Shown here: positions 9,209 to 18,126 of the stretch, one piece after another
Layout of the letters: every line of letters starts with the position of its first letter
Position numbering within the stretch: the stretch's first letter is position 1
NCBI GenBank assembly: GCA_016933335.1
Contig: JAFGBD010000027.1
Coordinates: forward strand, 1-64,000
DNA length: 64,000 nucleotides
Origin: Bacteroidales bacterium
GTDB taxonomy: Bacteria > Bacteroidota > Bacteroidia > Bacteroidales > UBA10428
Reading direction: 5' to 3'
Made by a program: the position numbers and the translations under genes
Notes under the pieces: model-generated
What the model saw: the letters and a program-made list of their open reading frames with translations, nothing else
Told to the model about the DNA's origin: nothing
Database searches by the model: none

Positions 9209-10252
9209 ATGAAACGATTTATTTTATTTCTCAGCTCTCTTGTTTTGATATTACCGGTGATATCACAGAACATTGATAACGGGAAAAAGAAAAAACAGGC
9301 TGAACAAGCATATAATAAAGCAGCTGAGTTCATTCTTAAGGACGATTACTCGGCAGCAATAGCTGAACTGGACAGAGCGTTACAGCTTGATCCGGTTTTT
9401 CCCCGTGCTTATCTGCAACGGGGAAAGTCTTTATTTCAATTGCAGAACGGGAATCTTGCAATCAGCGATTTTAATAAAGCCATTGAGCTGGATCCCGGAC
9501 TGGGAGAAGCTTATTTCTGCCGTGCTTTTGCACAGTTAACACTTGATACCTCAGGCGTCCGGCTTGATGATCTGGATAATGCCATCAGATACGGATATGC
9601 GGAACCACATACATATTATTACAGGGGACTGGTCAGGCTTATCAGAGATGATAGTGAAGGTGCTATTGCTGATTTCTCAAAAGCCATTGAGATGCGCCCA
9701 AACTATGCCAAAGCATATCATGACAGGGGAACCGCAAAAAAAAGAACCGGTGATTACCAGGGGGCCATTTATGATTACAGGATGGCCCTGAGTTATGATC
9801 CCAAAATGAAAATGGCATATGATAATATGGGAAGCTCTAAGAAAGCAATTGGTGACTTCCAGAGTGCGGATAAGGATTTTTCAATGGCGATTGCCCTGGA
9901 TTCTTCATTCTATATGGCATACAATAACCGGGGAGGAGCCAGACTTGTCCTGGGAGATCTGGAAGGGGCAAGAGCAGATTTTGAAAAGGCTCTCGAACTG
10001 AACCCTGATTGTTTGTTTGCATTATGCAATCTGGGAAACCTTTATGCAAAAGAAGGTGAATTTGAGAAGGCCATTGAACTATACGATCAGGTGATTGCTT
10101 CCTCGCCTGATTATGGCATTGCATACCTGAACAGAGGATTGACAAAAGAACTTACAGGAGATTTGCAGGGTGCTTGTTTCGACTGGAAATTTGCATCTGA
10201 ACTTGGTGTTCAGGACGCTGAAAAATATTTAAAAGAATGTGATCAAAAATAA
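9209..10252 (+). CDS. Exported tetratricopeptide-repeat (TPR) protein
   Basis: A 347-residue protein with an N-terminal signal peptide (MKRFILFLSSLVLILPVIS) followed by about nine TPR units covering nearly the whole mature chain; the repeated A-Y-x-N/D-R-G and A-I-x-D-F/Y-x-K-A-I-E-L-x-P patterns are clear. TPR proteins form superhelical scaffolds for protein-protein contacts, here in the periplasm. The next gene, a PorE-like OmpA protein that itself starts with TPR-like helices, follows immediately, so the two may act together at the cell envelope. No catalytic domain is visible. Confidence 0.85.
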   Translation: MKRFILFLSSLVLILPVISQNIDNGKKKKQAEQAYNKAAEFILKDDYSAAIAELDRALQLDPVFPRAYLQRGKSLFQLQNGNLAISDFNKAIELDPGLGEAYFCRAFAQLTLDTSGVRLDDLDNAIRYGYAEPHTYYYRGLVRLIRDDSEGAIADFSKAIEMRPNYAKAYHDRGTAKKRTGDYQGAIYDYRMALSYDPKMKMAYDNMGSSKKAIGDFQSADKDFSMAIALDSSFYMAYNNRGGARLVLGDLEGARADFEKALELNPDCLFALCNLGNLYAKEGEFEKAIELYDQVIASSPDYGIAYLNRGLTKELTGDLQGACFDWKFASELGVQDAEKYLKECDQK

Positions 10253-10268
10253 AGTAACAACTGAATTT

Positions 10269-12344
10269 ATGAAGATCATGAAATTAACCCTGACTTTTGT
10301 GGTTGCCTTAATTATTACGATTAACTGCAATGCACAGGCTTTATTAAAGATTAAAAGAAATGAGTTTAAGATAACTGACGCCGGATTCAAAGAAGCCTGG
10401 CAAGCTGTAAAATCAGGAAATAAGCTGATGCTTGCCGGACCAGGGACATACCGTGAGGCAAGAAAAGACTACCTGGATGCATACAGGTACAATCCCAATA
10501 ATCCTGAATTGAATTATATGATAGGAATATCATATCTCTATTCGGATGATAAATTTGAATCGATCAAATATCTGAAAAAAGCTTTTAAGGGCAAACAGGA
10601 TGTTTCTCCCGACATCCGTCTGATGCTTGGCAGGGCATACCATCAGGTGCTTGATTTTGACAATGCCATTCTGGAATACTCTGAATACATTAAAACAATA
10701 CCACCAAAGGAGATCGCAGCTAAAAAACCCGTCGTTGACGGCTACATCGTTGAATGCAGGAACGGAAAGGAACTGGTTGCCCAGCCAAAGCGACTTGTTG
10801 TTCTGAACCTGGGTAAAGGAATTAATTCTGAGTATGACGATTATAATCCGGTTATTTCAAGGGATGAAAAGACCATGTTTTTTACCTCGCGCAGGATGAA
10901 AATTGAAAAGAGTCCCAGGAATCCGGCGGATAATAAGTTTTTTGAAGATATCTATCGATCAAAAAATGCCGGAGGGGAATGGAAGGATGCAGAGCGATTT
11001 GATATAAAAATCAACAAAAAGAAAAATAAGAAAAACAATGCAGCTGTTGCCGTTACCTCTGATAACGATGAATTATTTATCTATATCGGGAAATCGCGCT
11101 CCGGTGATATATTCTCAAGCAAACTTAAGGAAGGCAAATGGACATCACCAAGGCCCGTTTCCGGTAAAATAAATACTTCTGCAAGGGAAACATCCATGTG
11201 TCTTTCATCTGATGGCAGCACCATGTATTTCTGCTCCAATGAACCGAAATCCACTTTGGGCGGATCTGATATTTATATCGCTGCGAAAGATGAAAATGGC
11301 AAATGGCAGAAACCGAAGAATATAGGGCAGACAATAAATACAAGGTCTGATGAGATTGCTGTCAGCATTTCATATAATGACAGTACCCTGTTTTTCAGTT
11401 CAAAAGGGCATAAATCCATGGGGGGGTATGATATTTTTAAAACCACGTTAAGTGAGACAGGATTATGGTCACAACCTGAGAACCTTGGTTATCCCATTAA
11501 TACTGCTGATGACGATATATTTTACCGGGAATCCAAAGATGGCAGGACTGCCTACTATTCCTCCATCCGGGAAAGCGGACTGGGAGGCAGGGATATTTAC
11601 AAAGTCATTTTCCTCGGAGCTGAAAAGGAGATGCTTCAGAGCGATGAAAATATTGAAGTTCTTGGGATCATTCCACCTTATGAAAGCATATTTTTTACCA
11701 TTCCGGATAAGGTCCGGGTCGATACATCCATTACAATGAAAGGCCGGATCACTGACAGTGAAAACCAGAAGCCTGTTGTTGCCAAGCTGGAACTGATTGA
11801 TCCCGAAATAAGTAAGGCGGTTGCAACTGCCATTTCAGATACAGAAGGTAATTATTCGATTAAAGCTCCGGCTCCAAAGCAATACGGGATTGAGATCGTT
11901 GCAAAAGGCTACCTGTTGTATCTTGATGTAGTTAACCTGGCTGGAGAAACCTATATGAAAGAGTATATAAAGGACTTCCAGCTGGAACGTGTTGAAGTTG
12001 GAGCAAAGGTCATTCTGAAAAATATTTTCTTCGAATTTGGAAAGGCTACCCTAAAACCCGAATCATATGCAGAGCTGGACAATGTCGTCAAGCTCCTGCA
12101 GAACAACGAAGGAGTTCGTCTTGAGATATCAGGACACACAGATAACGTTGGTTCTCTTAAAACCAACATGAAGCTTTCCGAAGACCGGGCAAAGGCTGTT
12201 GTCGAATATATCATAGGAAGGGGAATCGCATCCAGCCGTCTTGAATACAAAGGATATGCCTATACTCAGCCTATTGCGCCCAATACAACCGAAGCAGGCA
12301 GGGCGCAAAACAGAAGGGTTGAATTTAAGGTACTTAGCAAATAA
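10269..12344 (+). CDS. PorE-like OmpA-family protein (TPR, PD40 propeller, regulatory-like domain, OmpA)
   Basis: Domain order: signal peptide (MKLTLTFVVALIITI), TPR-like helices (~50-160), a WD40-like/PD40 beta-propeller with repeated 'DGxTMYF' and 'GGxDIYxA/K' blades (~180-470), a carboxypeptidase-regulatory-like beta-sandwich (~495-575), and an OmpA peptidoglycan-binding domain at the C-terminus with SGHTDNVGS and a late N-R-R-V-E-F motif. This is the architecture of PorE of the type IX secretion machine, which links it to peptidoglycan; many Bacteroidota carry several paralogs, so a T9SS role is likely but not proven. I place the start at ATG 10269; the ATG at 10239 overlaps the end of the TPR gene by 14 bp and puts hydrophilic residues ahead of the signal peptide. 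It is probably co-transcribed with the TPR gene. Confidence 0.8.
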   Translation: MKIMKLTLTFVVALIITINCNAQALLKIKRNEFKITDAGFKEAWQAVKSGNKLMLAGPGTYREARKDYLDAYRYNPNNPELNYMIGISYLYSDDKFESIKYLKKAFKGKQDVSPDIRLMLGRAYHQVLDFDNAILEYSEYIKTIPPKEIAAKKPVVDGYIVECRNGKELVAQPKRLVVLNLGKGINSEYDDYNPVISRDEKTMFFTSRRMKIEKSPRNPADNKFFEDIYRSKNAGGEWKDAERFDIKINKKKNKKNNAAVAVTSDNDELFIYIGKSRSGDIFSSKLKEGKWTSPRPVSGKINTSARETSMCLSSDGSTMYFCSNEPKSTLGGSDIYIAAKDENGKWQKPKNIGQTINTRSDEIAVSISYNDSTLFFSSKGHKSMGGYDIFKTTLSETGLWSQPENLGYPINTADDDIFYRESKDGRTAYYSSIRESGLGGRDIYKVIFLGAEKEMLQSDENIEVLGIIPPYESIFFTIPDKVRVDTSITMKGRITDSENQKPVVAKLELIDPEISKAVATAISDTEGNYSIKAPAPKQYGIEIVAKGYLLYLDVVNLAGETYMKEYIKDFQLERVEVGAKVILKNIFFEFGKATLKPESYAELDNVVKLLQNNEGVRLEISGHTDNVGSLKTNMKLSEDRAKAVVEYIIGRGIASSRLEYKGYAYTQPIAPNTTEAGRAQNRRVEFKVLSK

Positions 12345-12407
12345 GGAAATAAGCTTATTAAGCACAAAAACACATTGTAAAATAGTTCTGAACCAATAAA
12401 CCGATTT

Positions 12408-12737
12408 ATGAAAAGATTTCATTATCAGAGAGTACTGAACCTGATTGTAATAGCAGTTTTCCTGTTACTGTTTTTTGGTTGCGCCAACAACGAACCGGTG
12501 GATGCATGCGTTCAAGGCATTCAATATGGGTTCTGGGGCGGATTATGGCATGGGATCATTGCCCCTGTTGATTTCGTTATCAGCCTGTTTAACGATAATT
12601 TCATTATTTATGCCCCGAATAATAACGGAACCTGGTATGCACTCGGATTTATCCTTGGCAGCGGAGGATGGGGATTTTTAGGAGGTAAGAGTCTGTGCAG
12701 AAAAAGACGGAGATCAGACCATTATGTTGCAAACTGA
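12408..12737 (+). CDS. Small putative lipoprotein with hydrophobic segments
   Basis: A 109-residue protein whose N-terminus is a signal peptide ending in an approximate lipobox, LLLFFGC (Cys25 as the lipidation site). The remainder has two hydrophobic stretches (about GFWGGLWHGIIAPVDFVISL and WYALGFILGSGGWGFLGG) that could be transmembrane, then a basic tail (KRRR). Aromatic and glycine-rich membrane-like proteins of this kind are widespread as uncharacterised genes. It follows the PorE-like gene by 63 bp on the same strand. Function unknown. Confidence 0.65.
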   Translation: MKRFHYQRVLNLIVIAVFLLLFFGCANNEPVDACVQGIQYGFWGGLWHGIIAPVDFVISLFNDNFIIYAPNNNGTWYALGFILGSGGWGFLGGKSLCRKRRRSDHYVAN

Positions 12738-12761
12738 AAGCAGACAGGCAAGGTCGGCCAG

Positions 12762-12844
12762 TTTGAATCCCGGCGAGCGCATTACTTTCAGTGAGCTCCG
12801 CTTCGCTCCGGTTCCCCGTAGCTTTGCTGCGGGGTAAGCGAGCA
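12762..12844. repeat. Interspersed repeat, copy 1
   Basis: Copy 1 of an ~80-bp repeat seen three times in the window (others at 49992-50074 and 50126-50201). It differs from the other two by one base in the 76 bp shared by all three (C instead of A in the GGTTC-C/A-CCGTAGC segment). It contains the direct repeat GCTCCG-CTTC-GCTCCG and a hairpin CCCGTAGC-TTT-GCTGCGGG. It sits between two convergent genes (small lipoprotein and trpS), where its hairpin could help end transcription from both sides. GC content is visibly higher than the surroundings. Confidence 0.9.
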
Positions 12845-12864
12845 TCCGGCCTGACCAGGAGCTG

Positions 12865-13869
12865 TTAAACAGGTAAACCGGTTAGTTTTTTTACATCTTT
12901 AATGGTCTGGCCGGCAAAGTCTCTTGCTTTTCCGGAAAGGAGTTTAATTAATTTTTCATTCTGATCCCTGTCTTTCAAGAATTCATTCCTTTTTTTCCTG
13001 AACAGAGTGGTCAGTTCAACAAGGGCATCAGCGGTCACCTCCTTCAGATCTTTATATTTCAGTATTCCTGATTTGTATTGCTTCATCAATTCATCGAATT
13101 CATTTGTTTTACCACATGCCTTGATAAGGTTGAACAGGTTTTCAACACCCGGGCTCATTTCATTACCCTGTTGCTGTCCGGTATCTGTGACAGCTGTCTT
13201 TACCTTTTTCCTGACCGATTCTTCCTCTTCAAACAGACCTATAAAATGCCTGTCACCGAGGCTTTTACTCATTTTTTTAGACGGATCGGCAAGTGATACC
13301 AGCTTTGGTGTGTCCGTGAGCAGTGGATGAGGTTCGGGAAAATACGCTCCGAACAGGTTGTTAAACCTCACTGCTATGTTCCTTGATAATTCAAGGTGTT
13401 GAACCTGGTCTCTTCCGACCGGTACAAAATCCGCCCTGTATATAAGAATATCAGCTGCCTGAAGGATAGGGTACGTAAACAGACCGGCTGAAACAAAAGA
13501 TCCCTTTCCTCCGGTTTCAACCTGTTCTGTTTTGTCTTTGAATTGCGTCATGCGTGTCAGCTCTCCGTATGATGCAATACAACTGAATATCCATGTAAGT
13601 TCGGTATGCTCGGGGACCATTGACTGAACAAAAATAAGAGACTTTTCAGGATCGATACCACATACCATCAGATCAATGGCCATCCGGTAGGTATTTTCTT
13701 TCAGTTCTTTGGGATTATAAGGCATAGTCATGGCATGGAGATCCACAACACCATAAACGCAATCATACCTGTCCTGCAGATCAACCCAGTTCTTCACTGC
13801 ACCGAAGTAATTCCCAATATGAAGATCTCCTGTAGGCTGAATACATGATAAAACTCTTTTTTTTGCCAT
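12865..13869 (-). CDS. trpS: Tryptophanyl-tRNA synthetase
   Basis: Charges tRNA-Trp with tryptophan using ATP in the cytoplasm. Class I signatures are intact: HIGN at residues 17-20 and KMSKS at 199-203 (numbered from the start chosen here). The 334-residue length is typical of bacterial TrpS. I use ATG 13869 (MAKKRVLSCIQPTG): an in-frame upstream start at 13911 would lie next to the -7 promoter element at 13916-13923, leaving almost no leader, and would add 14 residues absent from the family. It is divergent from rbfA. Confidence 0.97.
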   Translation of the reverse strand: MAKKRVLSCIQPTGDLHIGNYFGAVKNWVDLQDRYDCVYGVVDLHAMTMPYNPKELKENTYRMAIDLMVCGIDPEKSLIFVQSMVPEHTELTWIFSCIASYGELTRMTQFKDKTEQVETGGKGSFVSAGLFTYPILQAADILIYRADFVPVGRDQVQHLELSRNIAVRFNNLFGAYFPEPHPLLTDTPKLVSLADPSKKMSKSLGDRHFIGLFEEEESVRKKVKTAVTDTGQQQGNEMSPGVENLFNLIKACGKTNEFDELMKQYKSGILKYKDLKEVTADALVELTTLFRKKRNEFLKDRDQNEKLIKLLSGKARDFAGQTIKDVKKLTGLPV

Positions 13870-13915
13870 GACAAATGTTTTTATGCGATTCTTTATTCCT
13901 TTTTTTAACAAGGCA

Positions 13916-13948
13916 CAAATCTATAAAATGTTGTTTAAAAAAATACAA
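13916..13948 (-). promoter_or_regulatory. Bacteroidota-type promoter of trpS
   Basis: On the minus strand a perfect TAnnTTTG element (TAGATTTG, 13916-13923) lies 46 bp before the trpS start, with a TTG at 13946-13948, 22 bp further upstream, as a possible -33 element. Both match the Bacteroidota housekeeping sigma factor consensus. Confidence 0.55.
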
Positions 13949-14028
13949 TTTTTCATAAAGCGGAATATTTGATAGATTTATACGAATTTTGCACTAAATG
14001 GAATAATAAAGAATAAAAGACATAATCA

Positions 14029-14364
14029 ATGGCGACAATCAGACAGAATAAGATTGCACGGTTGCTTCAAAAAGAGATTGCCGAAATATTTCAGGTTGAG
14101 CAGCATAACCTGTTCAGGGGAAAGATGATAACGGTTACAGTTGTCAGAGTAGTTGCCGACATGAGCATAGCCAGGATTTACCTGAGCGTTTTTCCCTACA
14201 GGAAGGAAGAAAGATATCTTGAATATATCAACCAGCAAGCTAAATTTTTACGCAACCAGCTTGGTAAGAAAATCAGACATCAGCTTCGCATAATACCTGA
14301 GCTGTTATTTTTTCATGATGATTCAATCGACTATGCAGGCAGGATAGACGAGTTATTAAAATAA
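14029..14364 (+). CDS. rbfA: 30S ribosome-binding factor A
   Basis: RbfA is a KH-fold protein that binds immature 30S subunits near the 5' end helix of 16S rRNA and helps late maturation and cold adaptation. The 111-residue length is typical, and the sequence shows the family pattern: N-terminal R-Q-N-K-I-A-R-L-L-Q-K-E, central V-T-V-V-R-V-V-A-D-M-S-I-A-R-I-Y-L-S-V, then L-R-N-Q-L-G-K and P-E-L-x-F-x-x-D-D-S. The gene is followed after 15 bp by the LolC/E-type permease gene, a common Bacteroidota pairing, suggesting an operon. Confidence 0.95.
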   Translation: MATIRQNKIARLLQKEIAEIFQVEQHNLFRGKMITVTVVRVVADMSIARIYLSVFPYRKEERYLEYINQQAKFLRNQLGKKIRHQLRIIPELLFFHDDSIDYAGRIDELLK

Positions 14365-14379
14365 TAAAACATAACCAAA

Positions 14380-15627
14380 TTGAATTTTCCTTTTTATATA
14401 GCCAAAAGGTATTTATTTGCAAGGAAGTCCCACAATGCTATCAATATCATCTCTTTAATATCCATTGGGGGCGTGGCAGTGGGTACCATGGCACTTATCG
14501 TTGTGCTTTCTGTATTCAATGGATTTGATAACCTGGTGCAGTCCCTCTTCAACTCTTTCAATCCTGATTTGCTTGTAACAATAAAAGAAGGTAAGGCTTT
14601 TGTTCCCGACCGGAGTCTGCTGATTCAGCTCAAGCAGACAGAGGGGGTGGAAGATTATGCAGAAGTGCTCGAAGATAAAGCATTGTTAAAGTATGACGAA
14701 AGACAGACCATTGCAATAATAAAAGGGGTAGATAAAAACTACGGGAACATCTCTGGTGTGGACAGTATGATGAGACAGGGTGAATTTGTCCTTGAGAAGG
14801 GCACAGATTATTATGCAGTGGTTGGGGAAGGAATTGCATATTTTCTGAATATCAGCCTTGATGTGAGAATCGGCTACAGGCCCCCTTTATCGGTTTATGT
14901 GCCCAGGCGTATTAAAAGCATATCCTTTAATCCTGAGAGAGCAATCAACAGGAGGTACATTACACCTAACGGTATGTTTTCCATTGAACAGGATTTCGAT
15001 TCAAAATATATTTTTGTTCCATTGGAATTTTCAAGAGACCTGTTCGGATATTCCAGTGAAGTGACTTCAATCGAAGTGAAACTTAGTGATTATTCAAAGT
15101 ATGAACAGGTCCAGAAGCAAATCCAGGAACTATTCGGCACTGGGTTCGAAGTTAAGAACCGTTTTCAGCAAAATCAGATATTCTATAAAACCATGGAAAC
15201 AGAAAAATGGATCATTTTTCTGATTCTGGTTTTTATTCTGGCAGTGGCATCATTTAACGTGATAGGGTCACTTACCATGCTGATACTGGAAAAGAAATCT
15301 GATATAGGTGTTTTAACAAGTCTGGGTGCTGATATGTCGGTGATAAAGAAAGTATTTCTTACGGAAGGCTGGTTAATTACAGTGATAGGAGCATTCATCG
15401 GCTTGATAGCAGGACTGTTATTATGCTGGGTGCAGATAAAATATAAAATCATCGGGCTGCCAAGCAGCGGAAGTTTTGTTATTGATTCTTATCCCGTAGC
15501 TGTTCAGTGGAATGATGTATTTGTCATTATTTTTGCAGTATTGCTGATTGGATATTTTGCTGCCTGGTATCCTATCAGGTTTGTAACCAGAAAATTTATT
15601 ACACCCGGTGAGATTACCGTATATTAA
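14380..15627 (+). CDS. LolC/LolE-type lipoprotein-releasing permease
   Basis: A 415-residue MacB/FtsX-family permease: one N-terminal transmembrane helix (about residues 20-45), a large periplasmic domain (~50-270), and three C-terminal helices (~275-300, 325-350, 375-400). The N-terminal motif IAKRYLFARKS-x-N-A-I-N-I-I-S is typical of LolC/E proteins, which with the ATPase LolD extract lipoproteins from the inner membrane. LolD is not in the window. The start appears to be TTG at 14380, because the conserved N-terminus begins there and no in-frame ATG precedes it. Likely co-transcribed with rbfA. Confidence 0.88.
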   Translation: MNFPFYIAKRYLFARKSHNAINIISLISIGGVAVGTMALIVVLSVFNGFDNLVQSLFNSFNPDLLVTIKEGKAFVPDRSLLIQLKQTEGVEDYAEVLEDKALLKYDERQTIAIIKGVDKNYGNISGVDSMMRQGEFVLEKGTDYYAVVGEGIAYFLNISLDVRIGYRPPLSVYVPRRIKSISFNPERAINRRYITPNGMFSIEQDFDSKYIFVPLEFSRDLFGYSSEVTSIEVKLSDYSKYEQVQKQIQELFGTGFEVKNRFQQNQIFYKTMETEKWIIFLILVFILAVASFNVIGSLTMLILEKKSDIGVLTSLGADMSVIKKVFLTEGWLITVIGAFIGLIAGLLLCWVQIKYKIIGLPSSGSFVIDSYPVAVQWNDVFVIIFAVLLIGYFAAWYPIRFVTRKFITPGEITVY

Positions 15628-15886
15628 ATCAACAATCAGTTAATGGAAACAGGTATTAAACTTTTAACATCATTCCATGATTCCCGGTTTACATGGCTTT
15701 TTGGTTGCAATTACCTGTTTTGATTAATAAAGTTAATAAATTATTACCCGGCATATTGCGATAATTGGCGATTCAAAGTAACTTACAATCGTAAAGGGCA
15801 TCCGGCTGGTAATTGTCCGGGAAAGTTTTATCAGACGATAAATAGCCGGTAAACCGGATAAAGTCGATAATTCAAAACAGTTGTTC

Positions 15887-16252
15887 ATGGAAATTGAAAG
15901 AAAATGTCTGAACTGTGGTGAACCTGTCAGAGGAAGATCAGATAAAAAATTCTGTTCGGATTACTGTCGTAATTATTACAACAATCAGTGGAGAACTTAT
16001 TCTGATAACTATATTAAAAAAGTTAACAATATTCTGAAAAAGAACCGTAAAATTCTGACAGACTTAAATCCATCGGGAAAGACCACAGTGCATAAAAACC
16101 AGCTGTTAAAACTCGGATTCAGGTTTGATTTTTGTACCAATATTTACACCACTAAAAATGGCAATGTTTATCATTTTTGTTATGAACAAGGTTACCTGGC
16201 AATTGAAAATGATATTTTTGCACTGGTTAAAAAAGATCTCAAGCAGAATTAG
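15887..16252 (+). CDS. Zinc-ribbon protein of unknown function
   Basis: A 121-residue protein with four N-terminal cysteines C7-x2-C10 and C23-x3-C27 (CLNCGEPV...KKFCSDYC), a zinc-ribbon/zinc-finger resembling DUF2116-like domains, followed by a basic helical segment and a C-terminal beta-rich stretch ending with more aromatic residues. Such proteins may bind nucleic acid or a protein partner, but nothing in the sequence decides. ATG 15887 is chosen over the TTG at 15881 two codons upstream. Confidence 0.7.
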   Translation: MEIERKCLNCGEPVRGRSDKKFCSDYCRNYYNNQWRTYSDNYIKKVNNILKKNRKILTDLNPSGKTTVHKNQLLKLGFRFDFCTNIYTTKNGNVYHFCYEQGYLAIENDIFALVKKDLKQN

Positions 16253-16301
16253 TTAATATTATTAAATCTCAGCCGAATATGATATTTTACACTCATTGAA
16301 T

Positions 16302-17060
16302 ATGTCACAGTTATATGAATATCCGGATTACTTTGCGCGTTTTTATGATATTATATATCATCAGTTAAGATCTCATGTAGATGCCCGGTATTTTCTAAGT
16401 AAGATAAAAAGCACAAGGGGAAGTATCCTGGAGATAGGGGTGGGCACAGGAAGATTTTTCACTGAAGCCCTTGGTTCAGGTGCTGATATTTATGGTATTG
16501 ATATCAGTAAGAGCATGGTTGATGTATTAAAGAATAAACTTGATCCTTCTGAACATTACAGGATTTACACCGGCGATGCCTGTACTATGAAGCTGGATCG
16601 CAGGTTCAGCCTGATTATTGCTCCGTTCAGAGTGTTCTCTCATGTTATTGATGTTACTGATCAGATAAAATTCCTGAATAATGTATGGGAGCATCTTGAT
16701 GATGAGGGCAAATTCATATTTGATCTTTTTATCCCGGATCCCGGGAAGCTTCAGAAGGGTATGGACAAGGTTGTGGATTTTGAAGGAGAATATGAGCCGG
16801 GTAAGAAACTCAGGAGAACAGTCAGTACCAGTCCCGACATAGTCAACCAGATACTGGATATCAGCATGAATTTCGAGTGGGAAGATAACAATAAATGGTT
16901 AACAAAAACATGGAAAATAAAGTTCAGGATATATTTCAGATATGAGCTGGAGCATCTTATAACATTATCCAGGCTGAAACTGGAAAACATTTCCGGAGAT
17001 TATAAAGGAGGCTCGTTGAGCAAAAATTCAAAAGAGTTCGTGGTTGTCTGCCGGAAGTGA
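16302..17060 (+). CDS. Class I SAM-dependent methyltransferase
   Basis: A 252-residue protein with the Rossmann methyltransferase motif I EIGVGTG at residues 44-50, followed by the acidic strand GIDISKSM (motif II) and a motif IV-like region LIIAPFRVFSHV. Substrate unknown. The ATG at 16302 is preferred over a TTG at 16296. It overlaps nothing, and gpsA follows after about 50 bp with its own candidate promoter, so a shared operon is uncertain. Confidence 0.8.
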   Translation: MSQLYEYPDYFARFYDIIYHQLRSHVDARYFLSKIKSTRGSILEIGVGTGRFFTEALGSGADIYGIDISKSMVDVLKNKLDPSEHYRIYTGDACTMKLDRRFSLIIAPFRVFSHVIDVTDQIKFLNNVWEHLDDEGKFIFDLFIPDPGKLQKGMDKVVDFEGEYEPGKKLRRTVSTSPDIVNQILDISMNFEWEDNNKWLTKTWKIKFRIYFRYELEHLITLSRLKLENISGDYKGGSLSKNSKEFVVVCRK

Positions 17061-17088
17061 TTACATGTGTATTTCGTAAATTAAACAC

Positions 17089-17096
17089 TATTTTTG
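17089..17096 (+). promoter_or_regulatory. -7 promoter element before gpsA
   Basis: TATTTTTG matches TAnnTTTG exactly and lies 15 bp before the gpsA ATG at 17111. A clear -33 element was not found. Its position argues that gpsA does not start at the in-frame ATG 17057. Confidence 0.4.
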
Positions 17097-17110
17097 TAGG
17101 AGTACAGGGA

Positions 17111-18112
17111 ATGCTCATGGAAAAAAAATACAGGGTTGCAGTCTTGGGAAGTGGCAGCTGGGCAACAGCCCTGGTGAAAATCATGCAGTACAATATAGAA
17201 AAGATTAAATGGTTCATCAGGAATACCGAAACCATTGATTTTATCAAAAAACACCATCACAATCCAAGATACCTGAGTTCTGTCGAACTGCCACCAGAGA
17301 ATATAGATTTTTATCACAATATAGGAGAAATCATACATGATTCTGATATTCTGATATTCGCGATCCCGTCTCCATTCCTGAAAGAATCTCTTGAGGCAGA
17401 ACAGTTTGGTTTCGAGAACAAAATTATTGTTTCTGCAATCAAAGGTATCATTCCTGTCCTGAATCTTACAGTTGCTGAATATTTTAACCAGGTGTATAAG
17501 GTGCCGTTTAAAAATATCGGAATTATTTCCGGGCCATGTCATGCTGAAGAGATAGCCCTTGAACGGCTTTCTTATCTTACTGTGGCATCTGCCACCAAAA
17601 TCAGGGCTGAAATGATAGCCGATATGCTTCGTTGTCATTTTGTGAAGGTCAAAAGCTCCAAGGATATCTATGGTATTGAATATGCTGCTGTTTTAAAGAA
17701 TATCATGGCCATTGCTGCAGGGATTTCACACGGACTCGGTTATGGTGATAATTTCCTGGCTGTCCTGATATCAAATGCCAGTCAGGAAATAAAGAGGTTT
17801 CTTGATAAAACCTACAAAAGCAAACGCAAAGTAAACAGCTCAGCCTATCTGGGTGATCTGCTTGTTACAGCATATTCACAATTTTCGAGAAACCGTACTT
17901 TTGGTACCATGATTGGCAAAGGGTATTCTGCCAGGTCAGCTCAGCTCGAGATGAATATGGTGGTTGAGGGTTATCATGCAATTGAATGCATCAGGGAGAT
18001 CAACAAAACCTGTCATGTGAAAATGCCGATTTTTGATTCTGTTTATCATATCATACACGATAAAATATCTCCGGCTCTGGAAATCAAACTATTGTCAGAA
18101 AATCTAAGATGA
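17111..18112 (+). CDS. gpsA: Glycerol-3-phosphate dehydrogenase [NAD(P)+]
   Basis: GpsA reduces dihydroxyacetone phosphate to sn-glycerol-3-phosphate for phospholipid synthesis. The N-terminal nucleotide-binding motif reads [10 protein letters not shown] (residues 11-20), matching the family's GxGSWGTA with Ala in place of Gly. Later conserved elements are SGPCHAEEI, the lysine-bearing [10 protein letters not shown] segment, and the C-terminal VVEG motif. The 333-residue length is typical. ATG 17111 or 17117 are both possible starts; an in-frame ATG at 17057 would place the -7 promoter element inside the gene. Followed directly by pgi. Confidence 0.95.
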   Translation: MLMEKKYRVAVLGSGSWATALVKIMQYNIEKIKWFIRNTETIDFIKKHHHNPRYLSSVELPPENIDFYHNIGEIIHDSDILIFAIPSPFLKESLEAEQFGFENKIIVSAIKGIIPVLNLTVAEYFNQVYKVPFKNIGIISGPCHAEEIALERLSYLTVASATKIRAEMIADMLRCHFVKVKSSKDIYGIEYAAVLKNIMAIAAGISHGLGYGDNFLAVLISNASQEIKRFLDKTYKSKRKVNSSAYLGDLLVTAYSQFSRNRTFGTMIGKGYSARSAQLEMNMVVEGYHAIECIREINKTCHVKMPIFDSVYHIIHDKISPALEIKLLSENLR

Positions 18113-18126
18113 AAGGATACCATACA

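Noticed and set aside
12762-12790. Resemblance of the repeat start (TTTGAATCCCGGC) to a tRNA T-arm
   Set aside because: The flanks differ between copies and no acceptor or anticodon stem can be built, so it is not a tRNA or tRNA fragment that I can support.
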